From CAYUPI01 sp964446585 (GTDB lineage: Bacteria > Verrucomicrobiota > Verrucomicrobiia > Limisphaerales > UBA8199), in the NCBI GenBank assembly GCA_964446585.1, contig CAYUPI010000024.1:17125-81124 (forward strand): 64,000 nucleotides of DNA, written 5' to 3'. Positions 54,926 to 64,000 of this stretch are shown here, one piece after another. The position numbers were made by a program, and so were the translations under genes. Positions within the stretch are counted from its first letter, which is position 1. Each line of letters begins with the position of its first letter. Below the pieces are notes generated by a model. That model had not been told where the DNA came from. It saw only the letters and a program-made list of their open reading frames with translations, and made no database searches.

Positions 54926-57900
54926 TTATGCCGAGGACAGGAGCGTCATCCGTTCAACAGGCTGATCGACAGGGTTGGAGTAACCCACTTTCACGTCGAG
55001 GCCCAGCGACTGCATTTCCTTGACCAGCACGTTGAACGATTCCGGTATGCCGGCCTCAAGGCTGTTGTCGCCTTTGACAATGCTTTCGTAAATGCGTGTG
55101 CGGCCCTGCACGTCGTCCGATTTGACGGTCAGCAGTTCCTGCAGCGTATAAGCGGCTCCATAGGCTTCCATGGCCCAAACTTCCATCTCACCAAAACGCT
55201 GGCCGCCGTACTGCGCCTTGCCGCCGAGCGGCTGCTGGGTGACGAGCGAGTAAGGCCCGACAGCGCGGGCATGGATCTTGTCAGCGACCAGATGGCCGAG
55301 CTTCATCATGTAAATGTAGCCCACGACGATTTCCTGATCGAAGGTCTCGCCGGTCCGGCCGTCAATAAGCCGCGTCTTGCCGTGTTCGGGCAGTTTCGCT
55401 TCCTCGAGGTAATCCCGGATTTCCTTTTCCTTGATGCCATCGAACACCGGCGTGGCAAAACGCAGCCCGAGCAGCCGGGCCGCCCAGCCCAGGTGCGTCT
55501 CCAGCACCTGGCCGACGTTCATGCGCGAAGGCACGCCCAGCGGGTTCAACACAATGTCCACCGGCGTCCCGTCCGACAGGAACGGCATGTCCTCTTCCGC
55601 AACAATCTTGGCGACCACGCCCTTGTTCCCGTGCCGTCCCGCCATCTTGTCACCGACCGATAGTTTGCGCTTCGAGGCGATATAGACCTTGACCGACTTA
55701 ATCACGCCGCTATCGACGCCTTCGCCCGATTCGGCGCGCTCGATCTCTTCATCGTACTGCATCTGCAGGTCGTCGAACTTCTTCTTGAACGCGCCGATGA
55801 TTTCATTGATCTTGTTGCGGATCGGCGACGGATCGATCTCGATGCGATCGTACACCTGGGCCAGCTTGCGCAGGAGCGTCTTGGTGATCTTGCGGTTGGC
55901 CGGAATGATGATCTCGCCGGTCTCGCTGTTGACGACATCCAGTGGAATCTTTTCGCCAAGCAGGATGTTGCTCAGTGCTTCGGTAAGCTGCTCCCGCAAT
56001 TCGTCCGTCTTTTTCCGGTGTTCCTCTTCAACTTCCCGGGCGTGGCGCCGATCCTCGGAGGCTGAGCTGCGGCCTTCGTGGTCGGAATCCTTCTTGGCCG
56101 AAACTTTGACATCCATGACGATCCCGTAAGTTCCCGAGGGCACTTTGAGTGACGTGTCTTTCACATCCGCGGCTTTTTCGCCAAAAATGGCCCGCAGCAA
56201 TCGCTCCTCTGGCGCCAGCTCGGTTTCGCTCTTAGGCGTGATCTTGCCGACTAGTATGTCCCCCGGCTTGACCTCGGCTCCGACGCGAATCACGCCGTCC
56301 GGACCGAGATTCTTCAGCGCCTCATCGCCAAGATTCGGGATGTCGCGCGTGATTTCTTCCGGGCCGAGCTTGGTGTCGCGGGCGCCGACTTCGAACTCAT
56401 CAATGTGGATCGAGGTGAAAACGTCCTCTTTGACGATGCGTTCGCTGATCAGGATGGCGTCTTCGAAGTTATAACCGTTCCAGGGCATGAAGGCCACGAG
56501 CACATTGCGACCCAGCGCCAGCTCGCCGCCCTGCGTGCAAGGGCCATCGGAGATGACCTGGCCCTTTTTCACCGAGTCACCCTTGTGGACCAGTATCTTC
56601 TGGTTGATGCATGTCGCGGCGTTCGAGCGCATGAACTTGCGGACCTGGTAAACCCAAATCCCTTTCGCGGGGTCGTGCTTAATCCGTTTCTTGGTCTCGG
56701 GCAGCTTGCCGTCTTCGGTGATAATGATCTGATTGCCGGTCACTGAAGCCACTTTGCCGCTCTCTTCGGCGACAATGACCGCGCGCGAGTCCCGCGCAAC
56801 GCGCTCTTCCAGTCCGGTCGCGACTAGGGGCGCTTCCGTCGAAAGCAATGGAACCGCCTGGCGTTGCATGTTGGAGCCCATCAGCGCCCGGTTGGCGTCG
56901 TCATGCTCGAGGAATGGAATCAGGCTGGCGGCTACAGAGACCAACTGTTTGGGCGAAACGTCCATGTAATCAACCCGTGCGGGTTCCACGTCGATAAAAT
57001 CGCCCTTGCCGCGGCACACCACCCGATCAGTCCCGAACGCGCCACGCTCGCTGATCGGCGAATTGGCCTGAGCGATCACGAACGATTCCTCGCGGTCCGC
57101 CGTCAGGTAATCGATATGGTTGGTCACCTTGCCCGACTCGGCTTTCCGATAGGGCGTTTCGAGAAATCCGAAATCGTTGATGCGAGCGAACGTCGCCAGC
57201 GACGCGATCAAACCGATGTTCGGGCCTTCCGGCGTTTCCACCGGACAAATGCGGCCATAATGGGACGGGTGCACGTCCCGTACCTCGAAGCCGGCGCGAT
57301 CGCGCGAAAGTCCGCCCGGTCCCAGCGCCGACAAGCGCCGCTTGTGCGTCAGTTCCGCCAGTGGATTGATCTGGTCCATGAACTGCGACAACTGGCTGCG
57401 CCCGAAGAAATCCCGGATGACGGCCGAAAGCGCCTTCGGGTTGATCAATTTTTGCGGAGACATGGATTCGACGCCCTGGTCGAAAAGCGTCATACGCTCT
57501 TTGACGAGGCGTTCCGTGCGGGCCAGACCGACCCGGCATTGATTTGCCAGCAACTCGCCGACCGTGCGCACGCGGCGGCTGCCCAAATGGTCGATGTCGT
57601 CGAGCGAACCTTCGCCCTTCTTGAGGCGGAGCAGGTACTTGGTCGCCGCCACCAAATCCGCTTTGGTCAGGATGCGGGAGTCGCCGCCTTTAATGCCGAG
57701 CTTCTGGTTGATCTTGTAGCGGCCGACGCGGCCCAAATCATAGCGTTTGGCGTCGAAGAACAACCGTTTGATGAGCGCCTTGGCGTTGGCCGCCGTCGGC
57801 GGGTCTCCTGGACGCAGCCGGCGGTAGATGTCCTTGAGCGCCTCTTCCTCGTTTTTCGCCGGATCCTTCTTCATGCACTTGATGATGATCCCTTCGTCGG

Positions 57901-58786
57901 CGGTGGTATCGACGACCTTGAGCTTGTGCACGCCCAGCTCGGCAATCTGCTTGACTACGGCTTTGGACAGCGGCTCAAAAGCGCGCGCCACGACCAGACC
58001 CTTGTCCTGATCCACAGCGTCTTCAATAAGGACTTTGTTGGGAAGATCGTCGCGCTTTTCGGCTTCCTTGACGCTCATCTCTTCGATGTCATAGAAAAGC
58101 CTCAGAATTTCTTCGTCCGTTCCCCGGTTCTTTTCATGGTTTTCCTTGCCCTTGCCCTCCCCATCCAGAAACGCCAGCGCCCGGAAAAACGTCGTGGTCA
58201 AGAATTTCCGGCGCCGCTTCTTGCGGTCCAGATAAACGTAAAGCAGATCGCTGGTGTCGAACTGCGCCTCGTACCACGAGCCGCGATCCGGGATGATGCG
58301 GAACGAATGGAGGATTTTGCCGTTCGGATGCTGGGTGGCCTCGAACGCCAGGCCCGGCGACCGGTGAAGTTGGCTGACGATGACGCGTTCCGCTCCGTTG
58401 ATGACGAACGTTCCTTGCGGTGTCATCAGCGGTAACTCGCCCATAAAGACCTTCTCCTCTTTGGTCCCTTTTTCTTCCTTGAGGAGGAAGGTGACGTACA
58501 AGGGAGCTCCATAGGTCAATCCTTCGCGCAGGCACTCCAGCCAGTCCAGTTTGGGCTCGCCGATCTCGTACGAATGAAAATCCAGCACGCACTTTTCGTC
58601 GTAGCTCTTGATGGGGAACACTTCGGTGAAGACCGCCTGCAACCCCAGGTTCTTGCGTTTGGAGGGCGGCTGGTCGGCTTGCAGAAACTCCCGGTACGAA
58701 TTGGTCTGCAATTCGATCAGGTTGGGCGGAGCGATGATTTCTTTGATCTTGCCGAAGTTGATTCGTTCAATTGCTCGTGATGGCAT
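54926..58786 (-). CDS. rpoB: RNA polymerase subunit beta
   Basis: A 1286-residue protein from the ATG at 58786, preceded by AAAAAGG as a ribosome site; a TTG 15 bases upstream is less likely. SQLSQFMDQINPLAELTHKR and RRLSALGPGGLSRDRAGFEV form the rifampicin region, with the usual Ser, Asp, His and Ser residues. GYNFEDAILISERIVKED and GRHGNKGVVAKI mark the catalytic core. It pairs with rpoC 36 bases downstream. The length is typical. Confidence 0.99.
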   Translation of the reverse strand: MPSRAIERINFGKIKEIIAPPNLIELQTNSYREFLQADQPPSKRKNLGLQAVFTEVFPIKSYDEKCVLDFHSYEIGEPKLDWLECLREGLTYGAPLYVTFLLKEEKGTKEEKVFMGELPLMTPQGTFVINGAERVIVSQLHRSPGLAFEATQHPNGKILHSFRIIPDRGSWYEAQFDTSDLLYVYLDRKKRRRKFLTTTFFRALAFLDGEGKGKENHEKNRGTDEEILRLFYDIEEMSVKEAEKRDDLPNKVLIEDAVDQDKGLVVARAFEPLSKAVVKQIAELGVHKLKVVDTTADEGIIIKCMKKDPAKNEEEALKDIYRRLRPGDPPTAANAKALIKRLFFDAKRYDLGRVGRYKINQKLGIKGGDSRILTKADLVAATKYLLRLKKGEGSLDDIDHLGSRRVRTVGELLANQCRVGLARTERLVKERMTLFDQGVESMSPQKLINPKALSAVIRDFFGRSQLSQFMDQINPLAELTHKRRLSALGPGGLSRDRAGFEVRDVHPSHYGRICPVETPEGPNIGLIASLATFARINDFGFLETPYRKAESGKVTNHIDYLTADREESFVIAQANSPISERGAFGTDRVVCRGKGDFIDVEPARVDYMDVSPKQLVSVAASLIPFLEHDDANRALMGSNMQRQAVPLLSTEAPLVATGLEERVARDSRAVIVAEESGKVASVTGNQIIITEDGKLPETKKRIKHDPAKGIWVYQVRKFMRSNAATCINQKILVHKGDSVKKGQVISDGPCTQGGELALGRNVLVAFMPWNGYNFEDAILISERIVKEDVFTSIHIDEFEVGARDTKLGPEEITRDIPNLGDEALKNLGPDGVIRVGAEVKPGDILVGKITPKSETELAPEERLLRAIFGEKAADVKDTSLKVPSGTYGIVMDVKVSAKKDSDHEGRSSASEDRRHAREVEEEHRKKTDELREQLTEALSNILLGEKIPLDVVNSETGEIIIPANRKITKTLLRKLAQVYDRIEIDPSPIRNKINEIIGAFKKKFDDLQMQYDEEIERAESGEGVDSGVIKSVKVYIASKRKLSVGDKMAGRHGNKGVVAKIVAEEDMPFLSDGTPVDIVLNPLGVPSRMNVGQVLETHLGWAARLLGLRFATPVFDGIKEKEIRDYLEEAKLPEHGKTRLIDGRTGETFDQEIVVGYIYMMKLGHLVADKIHARAVGPYSLVTQQPLGGKAQYGGQRFGEMEVWAMEAYGAAYTLQELLTVKSDDVQGRTRIYESIVKGDNSLEAGIPESFNVLVKEMQSLGLDVKVGYSNPVDQPVERMTLLSSA

Positions 58787-59005
58787 TTGGACCTTTTTCA
58801 ATGGCCTGGCCAGCGGCTCAGGCCGTCAGTTACTGCTAAACGACACAAGGCAAGAACGCTCCGTTCAAAAGCGAACTTGCCCAAACCCGGACCGCTCGAG
58901 GCGATCCCGCGCATGTGCTGATGGAAATTCTCAGATTATCTATTGACCACCGGCCGAGGGTGAAATCCGGGGAAGCCGTCCTGGCGCCTCCCCGGAAAAT
59001 TTCCC

Positions 59006-59398
59006 CTATTTGACTTCTACTTTAGCGCCCGCTTCTTCCAACTTCTTCTTGGCGTTATCGGCGTCGGCCTTCGGCGCGCCTTCCAGCACCGCTCGCGGCG
59101 CGCCTTCCACCAACGCCTTGGCTTCCGCCAGGCCGAGGCCGGCTTTGACCTCGCGCACGGCCTTGATCACGGCAATCTTCTTATCGGCCGGAACCGATGC
59201 CAGGATCACATCAAAGGCCGTCTTGGCCTCGGCGGGCGGGGCCGCTGCAGCCGCGCCGCCAGGAGCCGCTGCCGCCACCGCTATCGGCGCGGCCGCTGTC
59301 ACTCCCCATTTCGTTTCCAATTCTTTCACCAGGTCGGCGATCTCCAGGACCGTCGCGCTACTCAGGTCTTCCACGATTCGTGTTTTATCCAGGGCCAT
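59006..59398 (-). CDS. rplL: ribosomal protein L7/L12
   Basis: A 130-residue protein. The N-terminal dimer helix region ELETKWGVTAAAPIAVAAAA is followed by an Ala-rich hinge, then the C-terminal domain (FDVILASVPADKKIAVIKAV, GLGLAEAKALVEGAP). It forms the stalk that binds translation GTPases. Its place between rplJ and rpoB is standard. Confidence 0.98.
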   Translation of the reverse strand: MALDKTRIVEDLSSATVLEIADLVKELETKWGVTAAAPIAVAAAAPGGAAAAAPPAEAKTAFDVILASVPADKKIAVIKAVREVKAGLGLAEAKALVEGAPRAVLEGAPKADADNAKKKLEEAGAKVEVK

Positions 59399-59542
59399 TC
59401 TTACCTTTCATTATCGTCTCGTCGTCGGCCATGGCGATGGCCGGTTTGAGCTCGCTGCCTGCGAACCGACGATTTACGTTGTTGTTGTTTGTTCCCACCG
59501 CCGTTTGGCTTGTACGGGGTGAAATTGTTAAATTCGTTTTCG

Positions 59543-60082
59543 TTAGCCGGCCGCGGGCGCAGCGGCCGCCTCGCCCAGCTTCTCTTTTCGTGCCGCCAGC
59601 ACTCGCGCCATTTGGCTGGCCGGCGTGTTCAACAATCTGACGAATTTGGTCGTCGGCGACTTCATCAACCCCAGCAATTGACTGCGCAGAACCTCGATCG
59701 ATGGCAAATCCGCCAGTGCCAGGACCTGCGGCTGCTCCAGCCGCTGATTGTTCAGATAACCGAAGTGGACCTTCAATCGATCGAATTCGGCTCCGAACGA
59801 TTTCACCACTTTCGCCGCTCGTGAAATGTCGCGCTGGCCGGTGACCACCGCCACCTGGCCTGTTAAGGCGCCGTTCAGGTCGCCGACGCCCGCTTCTTTA
59901 GCCGCAATCCGGAAAATCGAGATCTTGACGATGTGAATCTCCGCCCCGGCTTTGTTCAGCCGCTGTCGCAATTCCGTCAGGTGGGCCACCTTCAAGCCCT
60001 TGTAGTTGACCACGATGAAAAAGGGCGAGCTGTTCAGCCGGACCAGGTATTCTTTTGCTAAGTTTTGCTTTTCGGCACGCAT
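59543..60082 (-). CDS. rplJ: ribosomal protein L10
   Basis: A 179-residue protein with FIVVNYKGLKVAHLTELRQR, AGAEIHIVKISIFRIAAKE and TGQVAVVTGQ. It anchors L7/L12 to the ribosome. The gap to rplA is 26 bases, too short for the classic L10 autoregulatory leader, so regulation may use the longer gap after it or none. Confidence 0.97.
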   Translation of the reverse strand: MRAEKQNLAKEYLVRLNSSPFFIVVNYKGLKVAHLTELRQRLNKAGAEIHIVKISIFRIAAKEAGVGDLNGALTGQVAVVTGQRDISRAAKVVKSFGAEFDRLKVHFGYLNNQRLEQPQVLALADLPSIEVLRSQLLGLMKSPTTKFVRLLNTPASQMARVLAARKEKLGEAAAAPAAG

Positions 60083-60108
60083 GTTTCTTCCTGTATTTGG
60101 CAGGCAGG

Positions 60109-60804
60109 TTAGGTCACGACGAACTCTTTCAAATCCACGCGCACCGGAGGGCTCATCGTCGCTGAGAGGGTGCAGCTATGAACGTAGGCGCCCTTGACGC
60201 TGTGAGGCCGCGCCTTGACGACTGCGTCGATCACCGACCGGGCGTTCTCTTCGATTTGCGTCTGGTTAAAGGACGCCTTGCCAATCGGCACGTGGATATT
60301 GCCCGCCTTATCAATCTTGAACTCGACCCTGCCGGCCTTGACCTCTTTCACCGCGCGCCCAGTGTCGTCGGTCACGGTCCCCGTCTTGGGATTCGGCATC
60401 AAGCCGCGCGGTCCCAGTACTTTGCCCAGTTTGCGCACTTCGCCCATCGCCTCGGGCGTGGCCACCGCAACGTCAAACTCATTCCAGCCTTCCTGGCATT
60501 TTTTAATCATGTCCTCGAACCCCACGTATTCCGCGCCCGCGGCTTTCGCCGCCTCTGCGGCCGGGCCGCTCTTGGCGAAGACCAGCACACGAACGGTTTT
60601 GCCACTGCCATGCGGAAGCGGAACTGTTCCCCGGACCATCTGGTCCGATTGTTTCGGGTCCACGCCCAGACGGAACGCCAGATCGATCGTCTCGTTGAAC
60701 TTCGCCTTCGGAAATTTGATCAACACCTCGACGGCAGATTTCAAGGGATAGATTTTCTGCTTGTCCACCGCTTCGAGAGCTTTGCGATATCGTTTGCTTG
60801 CCAT
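60109..60804 (-). CDS. rplA: ribosomal protein L1
   Basis: A 231-residue protein: FNETIDLAFRLGVDPKQSDQ, RGTVPLPHGSGKTVRVLVFA, GLMPNPKTGTVT and EFKIDKAGNIHVPIGKASF. It forms the L1 stalk and in many bacteria represses its own operon. It stands between rplK and rplJ as usual. Confidence 0.98.
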   Translation of the reverse strand: MASKRYRKALEAVDKQKIYPLKSAVEVLIKFPKAKFNETIDLAFRLGVDPKQSDQMVRGTVPLPHGSGKTVRVLVFAKSGPAAEAAKAAGAEYVGFEDMIKKCQEGWNEFDVAVATPEAMGEVRKLGKVLGPRGLMPNPKTGTVTDDTGRAVKEVKAGRVEFKIDKAGNIHVPIGKASFNQTQIEENARSVIDAVVKARPHSVKGAYVHSCTLSATMSPPVRVDLKEFVVT

Positions 60805-60881
60805 GTTTGGTTTTGCGGTACTGGCGAATTCCGATCTATCGGGACTCTCCCGCGATTCTACTGGGACCTATGGTACTCATG

Positions 60882-61307
60882 TTAATCAACCACTTCGATG
60901 CCCATGCTGCGGGCCGTGCCGGCGATGACTCGAAATCCAGCTTCATCGCCGGTTGAATTCAAATCTTTGGCCTTGAGTTTGACGATTTCCAGGACCTGCT
61001 TTCGGGTCACTTTGCCGACTTTTTCCTTGTTCGGTTCTTTCGATCCAGCCGTGATCCCCGCCGCCTTTTTCAGCAGCACGGATGCCGGCGGCGACTTGGT
61101 GATAAACTTGAACGATTTGTCCTGGAAAACCGTGATCACCACCGGGATCACCATGCCAGGCTGATCTTTTGTCGCAGCGTTAAATTCCTTGCAGAACGCC
61201 ATGATGTTGACGCCGTGCTGGCCGAGCGCAGGTCCTACCGGCGGCGCCGGATTGGCCTGCCCGGCCGGTATCTGCAACTTAATCATTCCTGTAACTTTCT
61301 TGGCCAT
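60882..61307 (-). CDS. rplK: ribosomal protein L11
   Basis: A 141-residue protein of typical length: LQIPAGQANPAPPVGPALGQ, GVNIMAFCKEFNAATKD and AGFRVIAGTARSMGIEV. It is at the GTPase centre of the 50S subunit and takes part in stringent-response activation. Confidence 0.98.
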   Translation of the reverse strand: MAKKVTGMIKLQIPAGQANPAPPVGPALGQHGVNIMAFCKEFNAATKDQPGMVIPVVITVFQDKSFKFITKSPPASVLLKKAAGITAGSKEPNKEKVGKVTRKQVLEIVKLKAKDLNSTGDEAGFRVIAGTARSMGIEVVD

Positions 61308-61409
61308 ACAAATTCTTACTCTTACTCTTGATCCTAATCTTAATCTTTCTCTTACTCTTGCTCCCGCCGCCCCGTCAGTTTCTGCAGATTAAGGTTAATA
61401 AATGACCGC

Positions 61410-61958
61410 TCACCCTTTCTCCACCTGCCAGTATTCCAATTCCACCGGCGTGTTCCGGCCGAAAATATTTACTGTCACTTTCAATTTGCCGCGTTCCGGC
61501 TCAATTTCCTCGATCACGCCACTGAAATTGAGGAACGGACCGTTGTTGATCTTGACCGTTTCGCCCACGTCGAAGCTGACCTTCGGCTTCTCATGCTCTT
61601 CGGAGGCCGAGATCTGGTTTTTGATCGACTCGACTTCCTCCGCAGGCGTCGGCGTCGGAGGCTCTCCGCCCACAAAACCAATCACTCCCTGCGTTTCCTT
61701 GATGAAATACCACGGCTTCTCGATGATGCGGTGGTTGTCATCCAGCAACACCATGTCCACGAACACGTAGCCCGGCCAGAGCTTCCGGGTGGACACCGTT
61801 TTCTTCTGGTTGCGAACTTCGACGACCTTCTCCATCGGCACCAGGACTTCTTTGATAAAGTCGCCCATTTCCTCGGGCTTGATGCGCTTTTCGATGCTCT
61901 CTTTGACCTTCTGTTCCTGGCCCGAGAGCGTATGAATGACAAACCACTGGCTTTGCAT
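61410..61958 (-). CDS. nusG: transcription antitermination factor NusG
   Basis: A 182-residue protein from the ATG at 61958; the longer frame runs into secE. The NGN domain begins QWFVIHTLSGQEQKVKESIE and shows RKLWPGYVFVDMVLLDDNH. The C-terminal KOW domain has FDVGETVKINNGPFLNFSGV. A linker of ~25 residues (GGEPPTPTPAEEVESIKNQI) is slightly longer than in E. coli. It couples RNA polymerase to ribosomes or Rho. Confidence 0.97.
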   Translation of the reverse strand: MQSQWFVIHTLSGQEQKVKESIEKRIKPEEMGDFIKEVLVPMEKVVEVRNQKKTVSTRKLWPGYVFVDMVLLDDNHRIIEKPWYFIKETQGVIGFVGGEPPTPTPAEEVESIKNQISASEEHEKPKVSFDVGETVKINNGPFLNFSGVIEEIEPERGKLKVTVNIFGRNTPVELEYWQVEKG

Positions 61959-61963
61959 GATGC

Positions 61964-62224
61964 TCACAGTTTCAACCAGTAAAGGACCCGGAAAAAGATC
62001 TGATCCACCAGGACCGTGAAGCCGCCCAGAATAAAGATTGATACCGCGACTACCACGGTCGAACCCTTCAATTCGTCCCACGTCGGCCAGGTGCACTTGC
62101 GTAATTCTTCACGCGTCTGCTGCACGTACGTCGTCAATCGCACAAGGTAACCCTTGCGCCACAGAATCCCGAAGAGGATTCCGACGACCGCCACCCAGAT
62201 GCCTATTTTTCCAAGATCGCTCAC
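61964..62224 (-). CDS. secE: preprotein translocase subunit SecE
   Basis: An 86-residue protein. The conserved TYVQQTREELRKCTWPTWDE precedes a C-terminal membrane helix (VVVAVSIFILGGFTVLVDQI). An extra N-terminal hydrophobic helix (IGIWVAVVGILFGILW) is present, giving two membrane helices. It stabilises SecY in the translocon. It precedes nusG by 5 bases, as usual. Confidence 0.95.
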   Translation of the reverse strand: MSDLGKIGIWVAVVGILFGILWRKGYLVRLTTYVQQTREELRKCTWPTWDELKGSTVVVAVSIFILGGFTVLVDQIFFRVLYWLKL

Positions 62225-62246
62225 AATTTTCTGCTCTATCTATAAC

Positions 62247-62336
62247 TGGCGGAGAGGGAGGGATTCGAACCCCCGTCGGCGGTTAAGCCGAAGCGGTTTT
62301 CAAGACCGCCGCAATAGACCACTCTGCCACCTCTCC
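62247..62336 (-). tRNA. tRNA-Ser(UGA)
   Basis: The minus strand begins GGAGAGGTGGCAGAGTGG and folds into a tRNA with a long variable arm (class II). The anticodon loop CTTGAAAA gives anticodon UGA for serine. The T arm is GGTTCGAATCC, and CCA is encoded at 62247-62249. It sits between secE and tRNA-Trp, an added member of the usual cluster. Confidence 0.95.
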
Positions 62337-62338
62337 GG

Positions 62339-62446
62339 AAGTGCAGAGTGAAGAGTGCAAAGTGCAGAATGCCGGAACCGTTGCTTGCCGGTTAACTATT
62401 CTTCGTTCTTTATTCATTCTGCACTCTTCACTTTAAACTCTGCATT
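62339..62446. repeat. inverted repeat between two tRNA genes
   Basis: The arms 62339-62371 (AAGTGCAGAGTGAAGAGTGC…) and 62415-62446 (CATTCTGCACTCTTCACTTT…) are near-perfect inverted copies around a 43-base loop. The sequence is low complexity (GTGCAGAGTGAAG). It could be a transcription signal or a repeat insertion. Confidence 0.75.
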
Positions 62447-62451
62447 TAAGA

Positions 62452-62527
62452 TGGCAGGGCGGGAGGGACTCGAACCCCCAACCGACGGTTTTGGAGACCG
62501 CTACTCTACCAATTGAGCTACCGCCCT
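62452..62527 (-). tRNA. tRNA-Trp(CCA)
   Basis: The minus strand begins AGGGCGGTAGCTCAATTGG. The anticodon stem-loop CGGTCTCCAAAACCG gives CCA. The T arm is GGTTCGAGTCC and the 3' CCA is encoded. Location between tuf and secE is the widespread arrangement. Confidence 0.96.
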
Positions 62528-62647
62528 TCTGCCGAAGTACGCCTGACGTAAGCTCGTGCTGACCATTTAGTTCAATCGACTCGATTGACCTCTGACGCGT
62601 AAACGCTTTAACGATTCAACGGTTCAACGTCTCCAGGCTTCACAGCC

Positions 62648-63838
62648 CTATGCGATGACCTCCGTAACTCGTCCCGCGCCGATCGTCCGGCCGCCCTCGC
62701 GAATCGCGAACCGCTGCCCGCGCTCCATCGCCACCGGCGCAATCACTTTCACTTCCACCGAGACGTTGTCGCCTGGCATTACCATTTCCACGCCCTGTGC
62801 CAGGGTCACGGTCCCCGTCACGTCAGTCGTGCGGAAATAAAATTGCGGCCGATAATTCGTAAAGAACGGTGTGTGCCGCCCGCCTTCTTCCTTCGAAAGC
62901 ACATAAACTTCCGCTTTGAAGTTCGTGTGCGGGGTGATGCTGCCCGGCTTGGCCAGCACCATGCCACGCTCGACTTCTTCTTTCTTGGTGCCGCGCAGCA
63001 GCACGCCCACGTTGTCGCCCGCGTTTGCGGAATCCAGCAACTTCCGGAACATTTCGATGTCCGTGGCGACTGTCTGGCGCGTGTCCTTGAGCCCGACTAT
63101 CTCCACCGGGTCCATGCGCTTGAGTTGACCCCGCTCGACTCGGCCCGTGACCACCGTGCCGCGGCCTTCAATGTTGAACACGTCCTCGATGCACATCAGG
63201 AACGGCTTGTCGATTTCCCGTGTGGGCAGCGGTATGTGTTCGTCAATCGCTTCCATGAGCTTTTGGATGGCTTGCTCGCCCTCGGGCTCTCCCGCCATCG
63301 CCTTCTTGGAACTGCCCCTGATGACCGGCGTCTTTTCACCTGGAAACTCGTACTTCGTCAGCAGATCGCGCACTTCCATTTCGACCAGGTCCAGCAGTTC
63401 CGGATCGTCCACCAAATCTACCTTGTTCAGGAACACAACGATCGCCGGCACCCCGACCTGTCGGGCTAGCAACACGTGTTCCTTGGTCTGCGGCATCGGG
63501 CCCTCGGAAGCGTCCACAACCAGGATTGCTCCGTCCATTTGGGCTGCGCCCGTAATCATATTCTTGATGAAGTCAGCGTGGCCGGGGCAATCGATGTGCG
63601 CGTAGTGCCGCTTGTCGCTCTGATACTCGACGTGTGAAACGGCGATCGTGACGGTCTTGGTTTCGTCCCGCACTGTGCCGCCTTTTGTAATTTCCGCATA
63701 CGAGATCGGGGTCGCCAGGCCCTTCTTGCCCTGGGTCTTCACAATCGCCGCCGTTAACGTGGACTTCCCGTGGTCAATATGCCCGATAGTTCCGACGTTG
63801 ACGTGCGGCTTGTTTCGTTGAAATTGCTCTTTTGCCAT
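62648..63838 (-). CDS. tuf: elongation factor Tu
   Basis: A 396-residue protein from the ATG at 63838 (MAKEQFQRNKPHVNVGTIGH). The G1 motif is GHIDHGKST, G3 is DCPGHADF and G4 is NKVD. It brings aminoacyl-tRNA to the ribosome. It lies downstream of tRNA-Thr and upstream of tRNA-Trp, the tufB position. Confidence 0.99.
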   Translation of the reverse strand: MAKEQFQRNKPHVNVGTIGHIDHGKSTLTAAIVKTQGKKGLATPISYAEITKGGTVRDETKTVTIAVSHVEYQSDKRHYAHIDCPGHADFIKNMITGAAQMDGAILVVDASEGPMPQTKEHVLLARQVGVPAIVVFLNKVDLVDDPELLDLVEMEVRDLLTKYEFPGEKTPVIRGSSKKAMAGEPEGEQAIQKLMEAIDEHIPLPTREIDKPFLMCIEDVFNIEGRGTVVTGRVERGQLKRMDPVEIVGLKDTRQTVATDIEMFRKLLDSANAGDNVGVLLRGTKKEEVERGMVLAKPGSITPHTNFKAEVYVLSKEEGGRHTPFFTNYRPQFYFRTTDVTGTVTLAQGVEMVMPGDNVSVEVKVIAPVAMERGQRFAIREGGRTIGAGRVTEVIA

Positions 63839-63927
63839 TGCGTTCTCCTGGTGTGGTTGTCTCTGTGTGTTACCTGGTTTTGTTATTTCAATTAGCAATT
63901 ACCGGCTCGGCAGTTTGACGTTTCAGA

Positions 63928-64000
63928 TGGAGCCCATGATCAGGGTTGAACTGATGACCTCGTCCTTACCAAGGACGCGCTCTGCCAACTGAGCTACATG
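63928..64000 (-). tRNA. tRNA-Thr(GGU), 5' end cut by window
   Basis: The minus strand reads CATGTAGCTCAGTTGGCAGA from the window edge. The anticodon loop CTTGGTAA gives GGU (Thr). The acceptor 3' half CATGGGC followed by T and encoded CCA shows that only about three 5' bases (GCC) are missing. It precedes tuf on the same strand, as in many bacteria. Confidence 0.93.

Noticed and set aside
56864..58435. A 523-residue plus-strand open frame antisense to rpoB
   Set aside because: It is fully covered by rpoB; no family features are visible in its translation.

Overview
The window is a bacterial chromosome segment of moderately high GC. It most resembles a Verrucomicrobiota genome of the Pedosphaera/Limisphaerales type. 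That placement is inferred from several traits: a pseudopilin with the LPALSKAK-type N-terminus common in that group, iduronate-sulfatase-like and other secreted carbohydrate-active proteins, many small palindromic repeats, and weak Shine-Dalgarno signals. No rRNA gene is present, so the assignment is not proven.

Layout. 1-2.7 kb: the end of a multihaem cytochrome c, then a PAS histidine kinase and a NarL-type response regulator. 2.7-6.9 kb: a universal stress protein, a secreted EEP-family hydrolase, a nucleotidyltransferase/APS-kinase-like fusion and a HAD phosphatase. 7.1-9.9 kb: a ferredoxin-type 2-oxoacid oxidoreductase pair (korA with fused gamma-alpha, korB). 9.9-16.3 kb: a secreted alpha/beta hydrolase, gapA, msrA, a small secreted protein and a Tsp-type protease.

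16.65-21.9 kb is the most unusual part. Nine small genes, all on the minus strand, are separated by eight convincing attC recombination sites of about 90-105 bp. No integrase gene is visible. This is an integron cassette array without an integrase (a CALIN-type cluster). All nine cassettes appear to encode membrane, lipoprotein, pilin-like or secreted products. One of them looks broken by a stop codon and a frameshift.

22.4-23.9 kb: an N-degron operon (clpS, a DUF2017-like gene, aat). 23.9-38.4 kb: acyl-CoA and CoA metabolism (an ALDH-like fragment, a MaoC-like hydratase, CoA-transferase, quinone reductase, a FadB-type fusion and a thiolase), interleaved with large secreted glycan-related proteins. 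38.7-50.5 kb: two PepSY-type membrane proteins, a sulfatase, an amidohydrolase, a lipoprotein with a glycosidase-like barrel, an LctP-family permease and cutA. 50.7-64 kb: the conserved tRNA-Thr - tuf - tRNA-Trp - (tRNA-Ser) - secE - nusG - rplKAJL - rpoBC cluster on the minus strand, closed by an intrinsic terminator.

Several families of palindromic repeats are scattered across the window: a GTAGCCGCCGACGT-type family, a CCCTCACCCC/CCCTCTCCC element and a hairpin array. One copy lies in frame inside the permease gene, and another lies at the 5' end of the hydrolase gene.
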